Of a stretch of 35,992 nucleotides of DNA, positions 7,570 to 16,858 are shown piece by piece (position 1 is the stretch's first letter; each line of letters opens with the position of its first letter). The notes under the pieces are model-generated. The model saw nothing but the letters and a program-made list of their open reading frames with translations, did no database searches and had not been told where the DNA came from. The translations under genes and the position numbers were made by a program. Origin of the DNA: DAISIL01 sp036822015 (GTDB lineage Bacteria; Bacteroidota; Bacteroidia; Cytophagales; Bernardetiaceae); contig DAISIL010000031.1 in NCBI GenBank assembly GCA_036822015.1, positions 1 to 35,992 of the forward strand. Reading direction: 5' to 3'.

Positions 7570-8211
7570 ATGTTCATCTATTTTTTGATGGGATTTTTTG
7601 CCGTCATCATCGGTACGATTCCCTTTGGGCCGATCAATATGGCCGTCGTGTATGTCTCGGTCAGGCGCGGTTTGTCTGCCGCGCTTCGGGTGTCGGGGGG
7701 CGCGGCTACGGTCGAAATTGGACAAGCGCTGGTCGCTTTGTATTTTGGGGAACGTATCGTAAATTCCATAGCCGGCAACACGACGATAGGTGTTATCACG
7801 CTACTGGTTTTTTTGGCACTGGGCTTGTTTTTCTTGCAAAAATCAGCACGTCCGATCACCTCCTCAGGTCAAGTTTCGGGGAATCAGTACGGCAACTGGC
7901 TACGCGGAATGATCGTGGGGCTATTAAACCCACAGGCTCTTCCATTCTGGTTTTTTGTTGGGACGCTCCTCCAAGGGCTGGGCTGGCTTAGGATGGAGAC
8001 ACTCCTCGAGATGCCCACTTTTGGTGTTTTTCTGGGTGGGGTAGCCCTGGGGAAGTTTGTTTGTCTATCTGGCTACGCACTGCTAAGTAGTTGGATTTCA
8101 AAACGTACACAACATTTATCTTGGTGGATCAATCGCATTCTCGGTACGGTGTTTTTGCTATTGGGACTGGTGCAAGCCTGGCGATTGTACCAGCTCATTG
8201 AGCGTGGGTAG
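7570..8211 (+). CDS. LysE family translocator
   Basis: The 213-residue, very hydrophobic product has about six membrane helices. The N-terminal stretch FFAVIIGTIPFGPINMAVV matches the G-x-x-PGP-like motif of LysE/RhtB exporters, and the helix near NPQALPFWFFVG has the family's second repeat motif. Members export amino acids or related small molecules across the inner membrane. The substrate cannot be told from sequence. The ATG at 7570 is only 9 bp after hemH, implying one transcript. Confidence 0.88.
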   Translation: MFIYFLMGFFAVIIGTIPFGPINMAVVYVSVRRGLSAALRVSGGAATVEIGQALVALYFGERIVNSIAGNTTIGVITLLVFLALGLFFLQKSARPITSSGQVSGNQYGNWLRGMIVGLLNPQALPFWFFVGTLLQGLGWLRMETLLEMPTFGVFLGGVALGKFVCLSGYALLSSWISKRTQHLSWWINRILGTVFLLLGLVQAWRLYQLIERG

Positions 8212-8324
8212 ATGTGCAAGAAGATAAAGTTATGTTTTGTTAAGATAACAATATATTGAGAAAACAAACATTACAACAAAAGTGAAAAGTAGTACATTAT
8301 CTTTTCCACCTAATCAAAAATTCT

Positions 8325-9551
8325 ATGATGCAGACTTCCACCAGCTCTTTGTTATTGCGTTCTCTAGCCGCTCTGTTGCTTGCTTGTTTCTTAGTTGCCT
8401 GTAGCAGTGATGATGATACGCCAACGCCTGATCCAGAGCCAATACCTGTTGTGCCGGAGCCAAGAGCTGCTTTCTCGTTTAGTCCCGAATCTCCCGAAGC
8501 TGGTGATACTGTTGTTTTTACCAACAGCAGTGAAAATGCCACGCGCTATAGCTGGGCTTTTGGGGACGGTACGACGGCTAGCACCGAAAACCCCACCCAC
8601 ATTTACGATGCTGCGGGTACTTATACCATCACCCTCACGCCAAGCGGCGAGGGCGGCGATAACAGCAGTTCTGCTACGATTACGGTCAGGGAAAAGCCCG
8701 TTATTCCGATGCCCATCACGATTACACACACGGACTTCTTGCCTTCTGTGCAGCCCAACACACAGTCAAGATATAGTGTTTTTGTAAATCCTGCCCCCCA
8801 AAATCCCGCAGAAGGCGAAAACCTGTTATGGGATTTCTCCAATGTGGTCGTAGATCGTAGTTTTACCGAATCACGGCTGCCGTTGCCAGATGGCACGCGC
8901 TTTACCGATGCTATATTCATGGATGAATACAACTCGCCCTTTAATCCCTCCTTTGTCGTCAATGAATTTCGTCAGGTCTCCGAAGACGGATACGCAACCA
9001 TAGGCTCTCGCATTTTGCCCGTTGTGGTTGATCTTGGAGGTGGGGCAAGCCTGGAATCGCGGGGGCAAGAGATTCCCTTCGATCCTAGAAATTTGATACT
9101 TCCCATGCCGATCATTTATGGGCAGGAAAGAAGCGCGGCGGGCAGACTCGAAGAACCCTACCTGCTGACAGCCCCAGGGTTTGGACTTTCCAACGCTCCC
9201 GTGTCCCGCGTCCTGGAGCCAGAAACAAATCACAACGTAGTGGGTTGGGGAAAGATCATCCTTCCCTCCAGTAGCGGTGAGACATCGGAAGAAGACGTCC
9301 TGCTCGTTAAGGTCAGCACTCGGATTGTCGAATCTTACTTTCTCAATGGTGCGCCCGCTCCCACCGCTCTAACAAGTGCTGTTGGGTTGTCCGGACAAAG
9401 AGTGATTACGACTGCCCTTACCTACTATTTTGTTTCCAAGACAAGAGGTGCTGTTGCCGTATTGGGGAGTGGTAGCGTAAACGAAGGACAGACACCTACC
9501 CTTTTACTTTTGGGTATTACCTCAACGATTAACTGCTGTTGCCTTTTTTAG
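8325..9551 (+). CDS. PKD-domain lipoprotein
   Basis: The 408-residue product begins with tandem Met codons, then a hydrophobic segment and lipobox LVAC followed by SSDDD, so it is a predicted lipoprotein. Acidic residues after the Cys suggest surface export as in Bacteroidota. A Pro-rich linker leads to one PKD domain at about residues 47-120, with YSWAFGDGTT and THIYDAAGTYTI. The remaining 280 residues form a beta-rich part I do not recognise. The reading frame ends with an odd hydrophobic tail and three adjacent cysteines (INCCCLF). No T9SS sorting domain is visible. A strong terminator starts 8 bp after the stop, so it is the last gene of its transcript. The 8212-8324 leader is AT-rich with no clear promoter match. 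Confidence 0.85.
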   Translation: MMQTSTSSLLLRSLAALLLACFLVACSSDDDTPTPDPEPIPVVPEPRAAFSFSPESPEAGDTVVFTNSSENATRYSWAFGDGTTASTENPTHIYDAAGTYTITLTPSGEGGDNSSSATITVREKPVIPMPITITHTDFLPSVQPNTQSRYSVFVNPAPQNPAEGENLLWDFSNVVVDRSFTESRLPLPDGTRFTDAIFMDEYNSPFNPSFVVNEFRQVSEDGYATIGSRILPVVVDLGGGASLESRGQEIPFDPRNLILPMPIIYGQERSAAGRLEEPYLLTAPGFGLSNAPVSRVLEPETNHNVVGWGKIILPSSSGETSEEDVLLVKVSTRIVESYFLNGAPAPTALTSAVGLSGQRVITTALTYYFVSKTRGAVAVLGSGSVNEGQTPTLLLLGITSTINCCCLF

Positions 9552-9558
9552 CTGTACC

Positions 9559-9599
9559 AGAACTAACATTTTCTTAGGGAAATGTTAGTTCTTTTTTTT
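9559..9599 (+). terminator. Rho-independent terminator after the PKD lipoprotein gene
   Basis: A perfect 13-bp stem (left arm 9559-9571 AGAACTAACATTT, right arm 9580-9592) encloses an 8-base loop and is followed by seven T residues. Confidence 0.9.
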
Positions 9600-9663
9600 G
9601 GAAAAGTAAAAAACAAAACTTACTTTTATTACTACTTGTCGTCCGTATTTCTTTGTTCTTGTT

Positions 9664-11766
9664 TTGAAAAACGAATCCCTACCCGATACCAAAATTGAGT
9701 TCCTCAAAGGCGTAGGCCCCCAACGAGCAGACCTGCTACGCACCGAGTTGGGGATAGATACCTTTCAAGATTTATTAGGATATTATCCGTTTCGCTACGA
9801 AGACCGCACCCAGTTTTATCGCATCGCCGAGATCACCGAAGAGAGCGGAGCAGTACAGCTACGGGGCCGCATCACAGAACTACGCCAGATCGGTGCCGCC
9901 GGAAAAGAACGCCTAGAAGCGACCCTGGAAGATGCCTCCGGTATGACGAAGCTCGTCTGGTTCAAGAACTACATAAGCATCAAGCAAAAGATCAACATAC
10001 ACCAGGAGTATGTCGTTTATGGAAAACCCCAGCTTTTTGGGAGAATATTTAGCATTCCGCATCCTGAAATTGAACTATTCAATCCACACGCCGCGTCTAG
10101 CAGTGGGCTTTTCCCCGTTTACCCTACGACCGAAAAATTACGCCGACGCTACCTAGATAGCAAGGGTATCGCCAAACTCCAACGCGCACTTCTGCCGCTC
10201 GTCCTGGCCCACATCCCCGAAATACTCCCCCCCGACCTGATCGAACGCTACCGCTTCATGGCACGCCCAGCAGCCTTGCGGCACCTCCACTTCCCCCGCG
10301 ACGAAGACCATCTCCAACAAGCCCTTCGGCGCATGAAGTTTGAAGAACTTTTTCTGATCCAACTCAAACTACTCCGCCAAAAAAAAATACGCACCCAAAA
10401 GCATCACGGTCTCACCTTTGATAAAATCCCGACGCTCAAAGATTTTTATGCCCATCATCTGCCCTTTGATCTAACCGATGCCCAAAAGCGCGTCATCCGC
10501 GAAATCTTTGAAGATGTCAAGTCGGGGCAACAAATGAACCGCCTCTTACAGGGCGATGTGGGCAGCGGAAAAACCATCGTCGCTTTTATTGTTATGCTGA
10601 TGGCGATAGATAACGGAGCGCAGTCTTGCTTGATGGCTCCCACAGAAATCCTTGCCGAACAGCACTTTAACGGACTAAAAACCTTTGCCGATGTCCTGGG
10701 CATCCGTATCGAACTGCTCACAGGTTCGACCAAAAAAGCCGCTCGGCGTACCCTCCATGCCGCCCTGCAAGCCGGAGAAGTAGCCATCCTCGTCGGGACA
10801 CATGCCCTACTCGAAGACGAAGTACAGTTCCAAAACCTCGGCTTGTGCGTCATCGACGAGCAACACCGCTTTGGTGTCGCCCAAAGAGCCAAGCTCTGGA
10901 AAAAAAACCCGCGTGCCTTCCCGCACGTCCTTGTGATGACGGCTACTCCCATCCCGCGCACCCTTGCCATGACCCTCTATGGCGACCTCGACGTATCCGT
11001 GATCGACCAGCTACCGGCCGGAAGAAAACCCATCCAAACCCTGCATCGCTACGACGCCCACCGCCTCCGTGTTTTTGGATTTGTGGCTGATCAAATCAAG
11101 CGCGGGCGGCAAGTGTATATCGTTTATCCGCTCATCGAAGAGTCCGAAAAGATGGATCTCAAAAATCTTGAAGATGGCTACGAAAGCATTTGCAGGGCCT
11201 TCCCCGGAGTTCCGATCAGTATCGTACACGGACGAATGCACCCGGAAGCCAAAGATTTTGAGATGCAGCGTTTTGTAAAAAATGAAACAAAAATCATGGT
11301 AGCTACAACGGTTATTGAGGTCGGCGTAAATGTCCCCAATGCTACCTTGATGATTATTGAAAATGCCGAGCGATTCGGGCTAGCCCAGCTGCATCAACTA
11401 CGCGGGCGGGTAGGGCGAGGAGATGAGCAGTCGTATTGCATCCTGATGTCGGGTTACAAGTTGAGCAAAGACGGGCGGGCGCGGCTCAAAGCCATGGTAG
11501 AGACCACCAACGGCTTCGAGATCGCCGATCTTGACCTCAAGCTACGCGGCCCCGGCGATATGAGCGGAACCACACAAAGCGGCGTACTTGACCTCCAACT
11601 CGCTGACTTAGCCAAAGATGGTGAAATATTGAAAGAAGCACGGGCCTGTGCCATCCAGATCACCGATCAAGACCCTGAATTACAATTACCACAACATCAA
11701 GCACTCTTGCAGCACCTCCAACGACGCAACCAAAAGCAGTCTATCAGTTGGAGCCAAATCAGTTGA
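9664..11766 (+). CDS. recG: ATP-dependent DNA helicase RecG
   Basis: The 700-residue product reads from a TTG codon (KNESLPDTKIEFLKGVGP). No ATG is suitably placed, and the FLKGVGP motif is the usual RecG N-terminus. The OB/wedge domain lies at about 60-160. Helicase motifs follow: Walker A GDVGSGKT at 297-304, DEQH at 398-401 (typical RecG), TATPIPRT, and the C-terminal QLRGRVGRG and GFEIADLDLKLRGPGD. RecG remodels stalled forks and Holliday junctions and acts in recombinational repair. Its last 8 bp overlap the end of the convergent GH3/serine hydrolase gene. Confidence 0.96.
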   Translation: MKNESLPDTKIEFLKGVGPQRADLLRTELGIDTFQDLLGYYPFRYEDRTQFYRIAEITEESGAVQLRGRITELRQIGAAGKERLEATLEDASGMTKLVWFKNYISIKQKINIHQEYVVYGKPQLFGRIFSIPHPEIELFNPHAASSSGLFPVYPTTEKLRRRYLDSKGIAKLQRALLPLVLAHIPEILPPDLIERYRFMARPAALRHLHFPRDEDHLQQALRRMKFEELFLIQLKLLRQKKIRTQKHHGLTFDKIPTLKDFYAHHLPFDLTDAQKRVIREIFEDVKSGQQMNRLLQGDVGSGKTIVAFIVMLMAIDNGAQSCLMAPTEILAEQHFNGLKTFADVLGIRIELLTGSTKKAARRTLHAALQAGEVAILVGTHALLEDEVQFQNLGLCVIDEQHRFGVAQRAKLWKKNPRAFPHVLVMTATPIPRTLAMTLYGDLDVSVIDQLPAGRKPIQTLHRYDAHRLRVFGFVADQIKRGRQVYIVYPLIEESEKMDLKNLEDGYESICRAFPGVPISIVHGRMHPEAKDFEMQRFVKNETKIMVATTVIEVGVNVPNATLMIIENAERFGLAQLHQLRGRVGRGDEQSYCILMSGYKLSKDGRARLKAMVETTNGFEIADLDLKLRGPGDMSGTTQSGVLDLQLADLAKDGEILKEARACAIQITDQDPELQLPQHQALLQHLQRRNQKQSISWSQIS

Positions 11767-14761
11767 TGGCCTCGTAGAGTACCGTATGGATGCGCTCCCG
11801 AATCCGCAGGCTAGCCAGGCGGTTGTAGCGAGAAGAAGGATATACTCGGTTGGAGAGAAAAACAAAAATGAGGTTGTCGCGAGGATCTGCCCAGGCGCAT
11901 GTCCCCGTGAATCCCGTGTGTCCGTAGGTATGGGCGGAGGCAAGGGCAGAAGTAGGATACTGCTCACCTACACGGGGCTTATCCCAACCCAACCCACGTC
12001 GGCTTTGTGCATTTTGCTTTTGACTAAATTGCTCAATAGTAGCTGATTCGATATATTGTTGTCCGGCATAACTGCCTCCATTGAGGTACATCTGCATCAG
12101 GATGGCCACATCGTTAGCTGTCCCGAAAAGTCCGGCATGTGCGCTCACCCCTCCAATCATGGCCGTAGAGTAATCATGGACAAAACCATGTACCTGACTG
12201 CGCCTAAAAAAACGATCATTTTCCGTCGGGACGATCCTCGGCTTAGCCATGTAGTCCGTCGGGCGATAGCTCAAAGCATCTAACCCAAGTGGGCCATAAA
12301 GATACTGGGACGTGTAATAATCCAGGGATTGATGGGTAATTTGTTCGATGACCTTTTTCAAAATAAAAAAACCCATATCACTATACTTGTAAGGAAATCC
12401 ATTTACTCCTTTTTTGATTAAGTTAGCTTTCAACACCCATTCCCAAAGTCGATTTTCCATATCCGTAGGGGCATAAACATCCTCCGTTACTTCACAACCA
12501 AAATCAGCCGAACAGGTAGGGCGATAGTATTGCGCAAAAAGATCATCTCGGGCAAAGGTTTCGTTCCAACCCGGCATATGAGAAGGCAGACCAGACTGAT
12601 GCAAGAGAATCTGCCGAATGGTAATATTTTTTTTGTTACTTTCTTGAAGATCAGGAAGATAAGCTGCCGCCAAATCATCTAAGTTCAGTTTGCCTTGATC
12701 GACCAGTTGCATCACCGTAGGCAAGGTAGCCAGCACCTTAGTCAGGGATGCCAGGTCATAGACCGAGCGATCTGTTACCGTATCCGCTCCCTCGTAGGTG
12801 TAGGTACCATAACTTTTTTGAAAGAAAACCACACCATCTTTCACGGCCAGCACCTGACAGCCCGGGTAGGCTTTTTTGTCGATGCCCTCCTGGGCAATTT
12901 CGTCTATTTTTTGAAGGGTTCGCGAACACACCCCCACTGCTTCCGGTACATCGGTGTAGCGCAAACGCGGGATATAGGCGCAGTCGCTGCCCATCCCCTC
13001 CGGCAGTCCTGGGCTAGGCGTAACGGGCAATCGGGCGCGGTTCGTGATCGCTCCAAAGATCACCTGTGGTACGGCACGTTGCATCACCTGGGCATCCGTG
13101 TAGGCGGCAACTAGGTAGTTTTGCGCTTCAAAAAATTTGAGGCTGTAAGGATTTCCAAAGACCACCAAGACCACTTTGGTCTCTCGGGCAAGTTTGTCCA
13201 AAAACTTTCGCGCCTGTACCGGAATGCCCATCGAGCTGCTCACCTGATACTGATTCACACCAAAAAGCCCAACTACAACAACATCCTTATTTTTTAGTTT
13301 TTCAAAAACTTGATCGTAAAAAGCAGCCGATGAATTTTTGTTCGTGATCGTATGATGTGAAAATTTAGCATATTTGGATAGCGTCGTTTGAAAAGTACCA
13401 TTAGCTGACTGATGAATAACCAAAGATGCCATATCCAGGCTATCCGTCTGACGCAGTGGAAGGAGATCGCAGTCGTTCTTAACGATCGTTACGGCTTGCT
13501 CATGCAGGCGTTCGATCAGGCGTTTGGCGTTAGGCGCATTCAATTCTTCTTGCAGGCCTGCCTCCGCAATCGAGCGGTAGCCCGTATGCAAACCAGCAAA
13601 GTACTTGGCGCGCAAAATACGGCGCACTTTATCATCTAAGTCCTTACTTGTCAAGAGACTGTCTTGTAAGGCTTTTTTGATGGCAACGATGGCCTTGGGG
13701 ATACTCAACGGATAGAGGAGTACATCGTTGCCGGCCAGAAGTGCTTGTACTTCGGCTGCTCCGGCGGTGGCGTTGTCAGCAAGTCCCTTCATGTTCATCG
13801 CGTCCGTAAAGACCAACCCACGATAGCCCAACGTATCACGTAGGAGACCATTGACGACGGATGGAGAAAGTGTGGTAGGCCGGTTTTGGGTGCTATCATA
13901 AGCGGGGATATTCAGGTGAGCTACCATGATACTTTCAACAGAATCTTGAATTAAAGCACGAAAAGGAAAAAGTTCGATAGCTGAAAGTCGTGCTTTGTTA
14001 TGTGAAAGCGTGGGTAAGGTCTTGTGAGAATCTGTATCGGTATCTCCATGCCCAGGAAAGTGTTTGGCATTGGCTAATACGCCCTGGCTTTGTAGCCCCT
14101 TCATGTACGCACTCCCGAGCTGGGCAACCCGCTCTTTGTTTTCGCCAAAAGACCGAGTGCCAATGACGGGGTTAAGCGGATTGCTGTTGATGTCCACGAC
14201 GGGGGCGAAATTGACGTGAACGCCCACCCGTCGGCACTGCCGCCCGATCTCCTGCCCCATCGCATAGATAAGCGAGTCTTGTTTGATGGCACCGAGGAGC
14301 ATCTGACGGGGAAAACTCAGGGTACTATCCAGGCGCATTCCGAGTCCCCACTCCCCATCAATGCCGATCAGGAGCGGAATCTTGGACTGGGGTTGTAAGC
14401 GATTGAGCATCCTGACCTGACGATGGGGCCCGCCCTGAAAAAAAATCAAGCCACCGATCTGATAATTTTTGATAATTCTTTCGAGTTCCTGGGTATGGGT
14501 CTCATCCCGATTGGAGTAAGCAGCCACCATAAAAAGTTGTCCAATTTTTTGGTCTAGCGTCAGGCTATCCAATACGCTGTCGGCCCAGGCAGTACGGCGA
14601 TCTTCGTAGGCGATTCGTGCTTTTCGATAGGTCTCGAGGCGTTGAAGGGAGTCCATGCGGCGTTGCTCGTCGGGGTTGATAGCATTTTCAGTTTGGGAGA
14701 CGCACTGCCAGGAAAGAAACGAAAATAAAGACAAGCACAGAGAGAGAAAAATTTTTCGCAT
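11759..14761 (-). CDS. NagZ-like GH3 beta-N-acetylhexosaminidase fused to a serine hydrolase (class C beta-lactamase-like)
   Basis: This 1000-residue protein has two enzymes in one chain. A signal peptide ends near Cys20, but the lipobox (SWQC) is atypical, so lipidation is uncertain. The GH3 domain spans about 60-400, with the NagZ signature KHFPGHG (233-239), the DSH dyad (244-246) and the nucleophile Asp in VFTDAMNMKG (D320). A GH3 C-terminal-like linker reaches about 600. The serine hydrolase domain (about 615-1000) has SLTK (672-675), YSD (793-795) in place of YxN, and HTG (948-950). Comparable fusions occur in Bacteroidota and are thought to act on peptidoglycan fragments in the periplasm. 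All key residues are present, so both halves may be active. The gene starts 8 bp after DUF2520, in an operon with hemE. Confidence 0.92.
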   Translation of the reverse strand: MRKIFLSLCLSLFSFLSWQCVSQTENAINPDEQRRMDSLQRLETYRKARIAYEDRRTAWADSVLDSLTLDQKIGQLFMVAAYSNRDETHTQELERIIKNYQIGGLIFFQGGPHRQVRMLNRLQPQSKIPLLIGIDGEWGLGMRLDSTLSFPRQMLLGAIKQDSLIYAMGQEIGRQCRRVGVHVNFAPVVDINSNPLNPVIGTRSFGENKERVAQLGSAYMKGLQSQGVLANAKHFPGHGDTDTDSHKTLPTLSHNKARLSAIELFPFRALIQDSVESIMVAHLNIPAYDSTQNRPTTLSPSVVNGLLRDTLGYRGLVFTDAMNMKGLADNATAGAAEVQALLAGNDVLLYPLSIPKAIVAIKKALQDSLLTSKDLDDKVRRILRAKYFAGLHTGYRSIAEAGLQEELNAPNAKRLIERLHEQAVTIVKNDCDLLPLRQTDSLDMASLVIHQSANGTFQTTLSKYAKFSHHTITNKNSSAAFYDQVFEKLKNKDVVVVGLFGVNQYQVSSSMGIPVQARKFLDKLARETKVVLVVFGNPYSLKFFEAQNYLVAAYTDAQVMQRAVPQVIFGAITNRARLPVTPSPGLPEGMGSDCAYIPRLRYTDVPEAVGVCSRTLQKIDEIAQEGIDKKAYPGCQVLAVKDGVVFFQKSYGTYTYEGADTVTDRSVYDLASLTKVLATLPTVMQLVDQGKLNLDDLAAAYLPDLQESNKKNITIRQILLHQSGLPSHMPGWNETFARDDLFAQYYRPTCSADFGCEVTEDVYAPTDMENRLWEWVLKANLIKKGVNGFPYKYSDMGFFILKKVIEQITHQSLDYYTSQYLYGPLGLDALSYRPTDYMAKPRIVPTENDRFFRRSQVHGFVHDYSTAMIGGVSAHAGLFGTANDVAILMQMYLNGGSYAGQQYIESATIEQFSQKQNAQSRRGLGWDKPRVGEQYPTSALASAHTYGHTGFTGTCAWADPRDNLIFVFLSNRVYPSSRYNRLASLRIRERIHTVLYEAIN

Positions 14762-14769
14762 AAATTACT

Positions 14770-15537
14770 TTAAATTTTTTGAATGAGTTCACTTAGGGTA
14801 GCGTAAAGGTCTTGATAAGGCGTTTTTTGCAATAAATCAAGGTGTCGGCTAAGGATATTATGATCCCGTCTGATGGCCGGCCCTGTTTGGGCTGCCCGAG
14901 GGCCCACCAGAAGTGCCTTATCCAGGGTCTCCTGCAAAAGTGGTGCAAGGATGCTGATGTCCATGTCATTTTTTTGGAGTAGCTCCTCGGAAATCTGCCA
15001 CAAAAGATTTGAAAAATTACAAGCAAATACAGCCGCTAAGTGGAGTTGTGCACGATCCGCTCCGTTCAGTATCCGATCAGATGCCCCCAGCCGCTTAACA
15101 ACAGCGGACAGAAGAGCAACATCCGCTGCTTGCGTAGCCTCCAGACAAAACAACACCCGCGTAAAATCTACGTTTTTTTGTGCCGAAAACGTTTGCAAAG
15201 GATACAAGACACCCGCCTTTGGGTGATCGCGCGTCAGCACCTCAATCGGCACACTACCAGAGGTATGCACCAACAAACAAGACTCGGGAAGACGCAAGAT
15301 AGGCAACAACTCCACATAAGCCGCGTCAGGTAAAGCCAGGATGAGCAAATCGGGGTTTAGGCTACAAAAGTCCGGTGTTTCTAATACCTCGGGCATGGTA
15401 CGGAGTTCTTGGGCAAGTGCCTCAACTTTTTTTGTAGTACGGGCATAGATGCCAACCACCGCATAACCTGCCGCATCCAAAGCCTTCGCCAAATGCCCAC
15501 CTACATTACCCACTCCCACGAAGGCAATACGCTTCAT
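14770..15537 (-). CDS. Rossmann-fold / DUF2520 oxidoreductase-like protein
   Basis: The 255-residue product starts MKRIAFVGVGNVGGHLAKAL, a dinucleotide-binding GxGxxG fold. The C-terminal half from about 130 is the helical DUF2520 domain (VLYPLQTFS, then AAVFACNFSNLLW, then AQTGPAIRRD). The architecture resembles F420/NADP-dependent or pyrroline-carboxylate reductase-like enzymes. The substrate is unknown. Its ATG overlaps the hemE stop by 4 bp (ATGA), so translation is probably coupled, and the GH3/serine hydrolase gene follows after 8 bp. Confidence 0.9.
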   Translation of the reverse strand: MKRIAFVGVGNVGGHLAKALDAAGYAVVGIYARTTKKVEALAQELRTMPEVLETPDFCSLNPDLLILALPDAAYVELLPILRLPESCLLVHTSGSVPIEVLTRDHPKAGVLYPLQTFSAQKNVDFTRVLFCLEATQAADVALLSAVVKRLGASDRILNGADRAQLHLAAVFACNFSNLLWQISEELLQKNDMDISILAPLLQETLDKALLVGPRAAQTGPAIRRDHNILSRHLDLLQKTPYQDLYATLSELIQKI

Positions 15538-16568
15538 GGACGGCGATAAGATTTTACCGTTTCAATAAACACTTTCACTTTTTCAAAGTCTGTATCTGGA
15601 TATACCCCATGTCCAAGATTGGCAATGTGTGGGTGATCGCCGAAGGCATCCAGCATCGCTCGGGTAGCCGCTTCGATCTGTGCCTCTGTGCCATAGAGGA
15701 CACAGGGATCAAGGTTACCTTGAAGGGTTTTGTTGGGGAGCAAGACACGGCTTTCAGTGATGGGCATATTCCAATCTAATCCTACTACCTGACAATCAAG
15801 ACTTTGCATTTCTTTCCTAACCGTATAAGCTCCCTTAGCAAACACCGTAACGGGTACCTCCTGAATCGCCTCACAAATTTGAGCAATGTAGGGGAAAGAA
15901 AAGTGCATGTACTGTTCGTGCGGTAAGATGCCTGCCCAGGAGTCGAAAACTTGCACTAGGTTGGCCCCCGCTCTGATCTGCGCTTGGAGGTAAGCCTGGG
16001 TAGTATCTGTTATTTTTTGCAACAAACGATGCGCTAGATCAGGGCGTTGGTAGAGCATCCTTCGCGCCTGTGAAAAAGTCTTGCTCCCACCTCCTTCGAT
16101 CATGTAACAAAAAATCGTAAACGGCGCGCCTGCAAAGCCAATCAGCGGTACGCGCCCATATAAGGCTTTCTTTGTCAGCCGTATAGCTTCCGTAACATAC
16201 GCTAACTCCTCCTCTGGATCAGGCGTACGAAGGCGGTCAATGTCGGCTTCTGAACGGATGACTTGCGGGAAGTGTGGCCCCTTCTTTTCGATCATCTCAT
16301 AAGGCAGCCCCATAGCTTCGGGGATAACCAAAATATCGGAAAATATGATCGCTGCATCTACGCCAAGAATATCGACGGGCTGGATCGTTACTTCAGCGGC
16401 ACGTTCAGGGGTCTTGACTAGCTCAATAAAATCTTTGAGTTGGGCGCGAACAGCGCGGTACTCGGGCAAGATACGTCCTGCCTGCCGCATGAGCCATACG
16501 GGCGTACGTTCGGTGGACTGCTGTCGGGCGGCTCTTAGGAGCAGGTCGTTGGTGAGCGTTTCTCTCAT
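15534..16568 (-). CDS. hemE: Uroporphyrinogen decarboxylase
   Basis: The 344-residue product starts at MRETLTNDLLLRAAR (16568). The in-frame extension to 16604 would run into the candidate promoter. The conserved N-terminal motif TPVWLMRQAGR and the following LPEYRA are intact, as are FSDILVIPEAMG and GFAGAPFTIFCYM. The enzyme removes four carboxyl groups from uroporphyrinogen III to give coproporphyrinogen III in heme synthesis. It leads a likely operon with DUF2520 (4-bp overlap) and the GH3/serine hydrolase gene. Confidence 0.96.
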   Translation of the reverse strand: MRETLTNDLLLRAARQQSTERTPVWLMRQAGRILPEYRAVRAQLKDFIELVKTPERAAEVTIQPVDILGVDAAIIFSDILVIPEAMGLPYEMIEKKGPHFPQVIRSEADIDRLRTPDPEEELAYVTEAIRLTKKALYGRVPLIGFAGAPFTIFCYMIEGGGSKTFSQARRMLYQRPDLAHRLLQKITDTTQAYLQAQIRAGANLVQVFDSWAGILPHEQYMHFSFPYIAQICEAIQEVPVTVFAKGAYTVRKEMQSLDCQVVGLDWNMPITESRVLLPNKTLQGNLDPCVLYGTEAQIEAATRAMLDAFGDHPHIANLGHGVYPDTDFEKVKVFIETVKSYRRP

Positions 16569-16590
16569 AGAGGAATGATTTCTTTTTTCG

Positions 16591-16598
16591 CAAAGATA
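16591..16598 (-). promoter_or_regulatory. Candidate -7 box (TATCTTTG) for hemE
   Basis: On the minus strand this reads TATCTTTG, a full match to TAnnTTTG, ending 22 bases before the hemE ATG. The region between the Uma2 stop and hemE is only 48 bp. The -33 box is not convincing (the nearest TTTG lies 26 bases upstream, inside the Uma2 copy). Confidence 0.35.
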
Positions 16599-16616
16599 CA
16601 ACAAAAGTTAGCACAT

Positions 16617-16855
16617 TTATTCTTCAAAAATTTCTGCTAAACTGATCTGCAAATCAGGGAAAATGTGGGCATNNNNNNNNNNNNNNNNNNNNNNNNNNNN
16701 NNNNNNNNNNNNNNNNNNNNNNNNNNNNNNNNNNNNNNNNNNNNNNNNNNNNNNNNNNNNNNNNNNNNNNNNTGCTCCAAACGCCAGGTCAGGTAGTCGG
16801 CGTAGCTGTACGTACCGTTCAGGTCTAATTCGTTGATGTCTGTGATCGGTTTCAT
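16617..16855 (-). CDS. Uma2 family endonuclease-like protein, second tandem copy, interrupted by assembly gap
   Basis: The start (ATG at 16855) encodes MKPITDINELDLNGTYSYAD and the end encodes the family tail PDLQISLAEIFEE, both identical to the neighbouring full copy. The middle is replaced by 100 Ns (16673-16772), the usual placeholder for a gap of unknown size. If this copy has the length of its neighbour, about 464 bases are missing. Only 83 and 55 bases of real sequence flank the gap. The gene lies 3 bp after the first copy. Gene integrity inside the gap cannot be judged. Confidence 0.7.
16673..16772. other. Assembly gap, 100 N
   Basis: One hundred undetermined bases lie inside the second Uma2 copy. 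The flanks match the first copy 464 bases apart, so the real gap is probably longer than drawn. Confidence 0.95.
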
Positions 16856-16858
16856 GGG

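Noticed and set aside
16673..16772. A true short Uma2 variant of about 80 codons
   Set aside because: The middle is only Ns of placeholder length, and the flanks match the full-length neighbour 464 bases apart.
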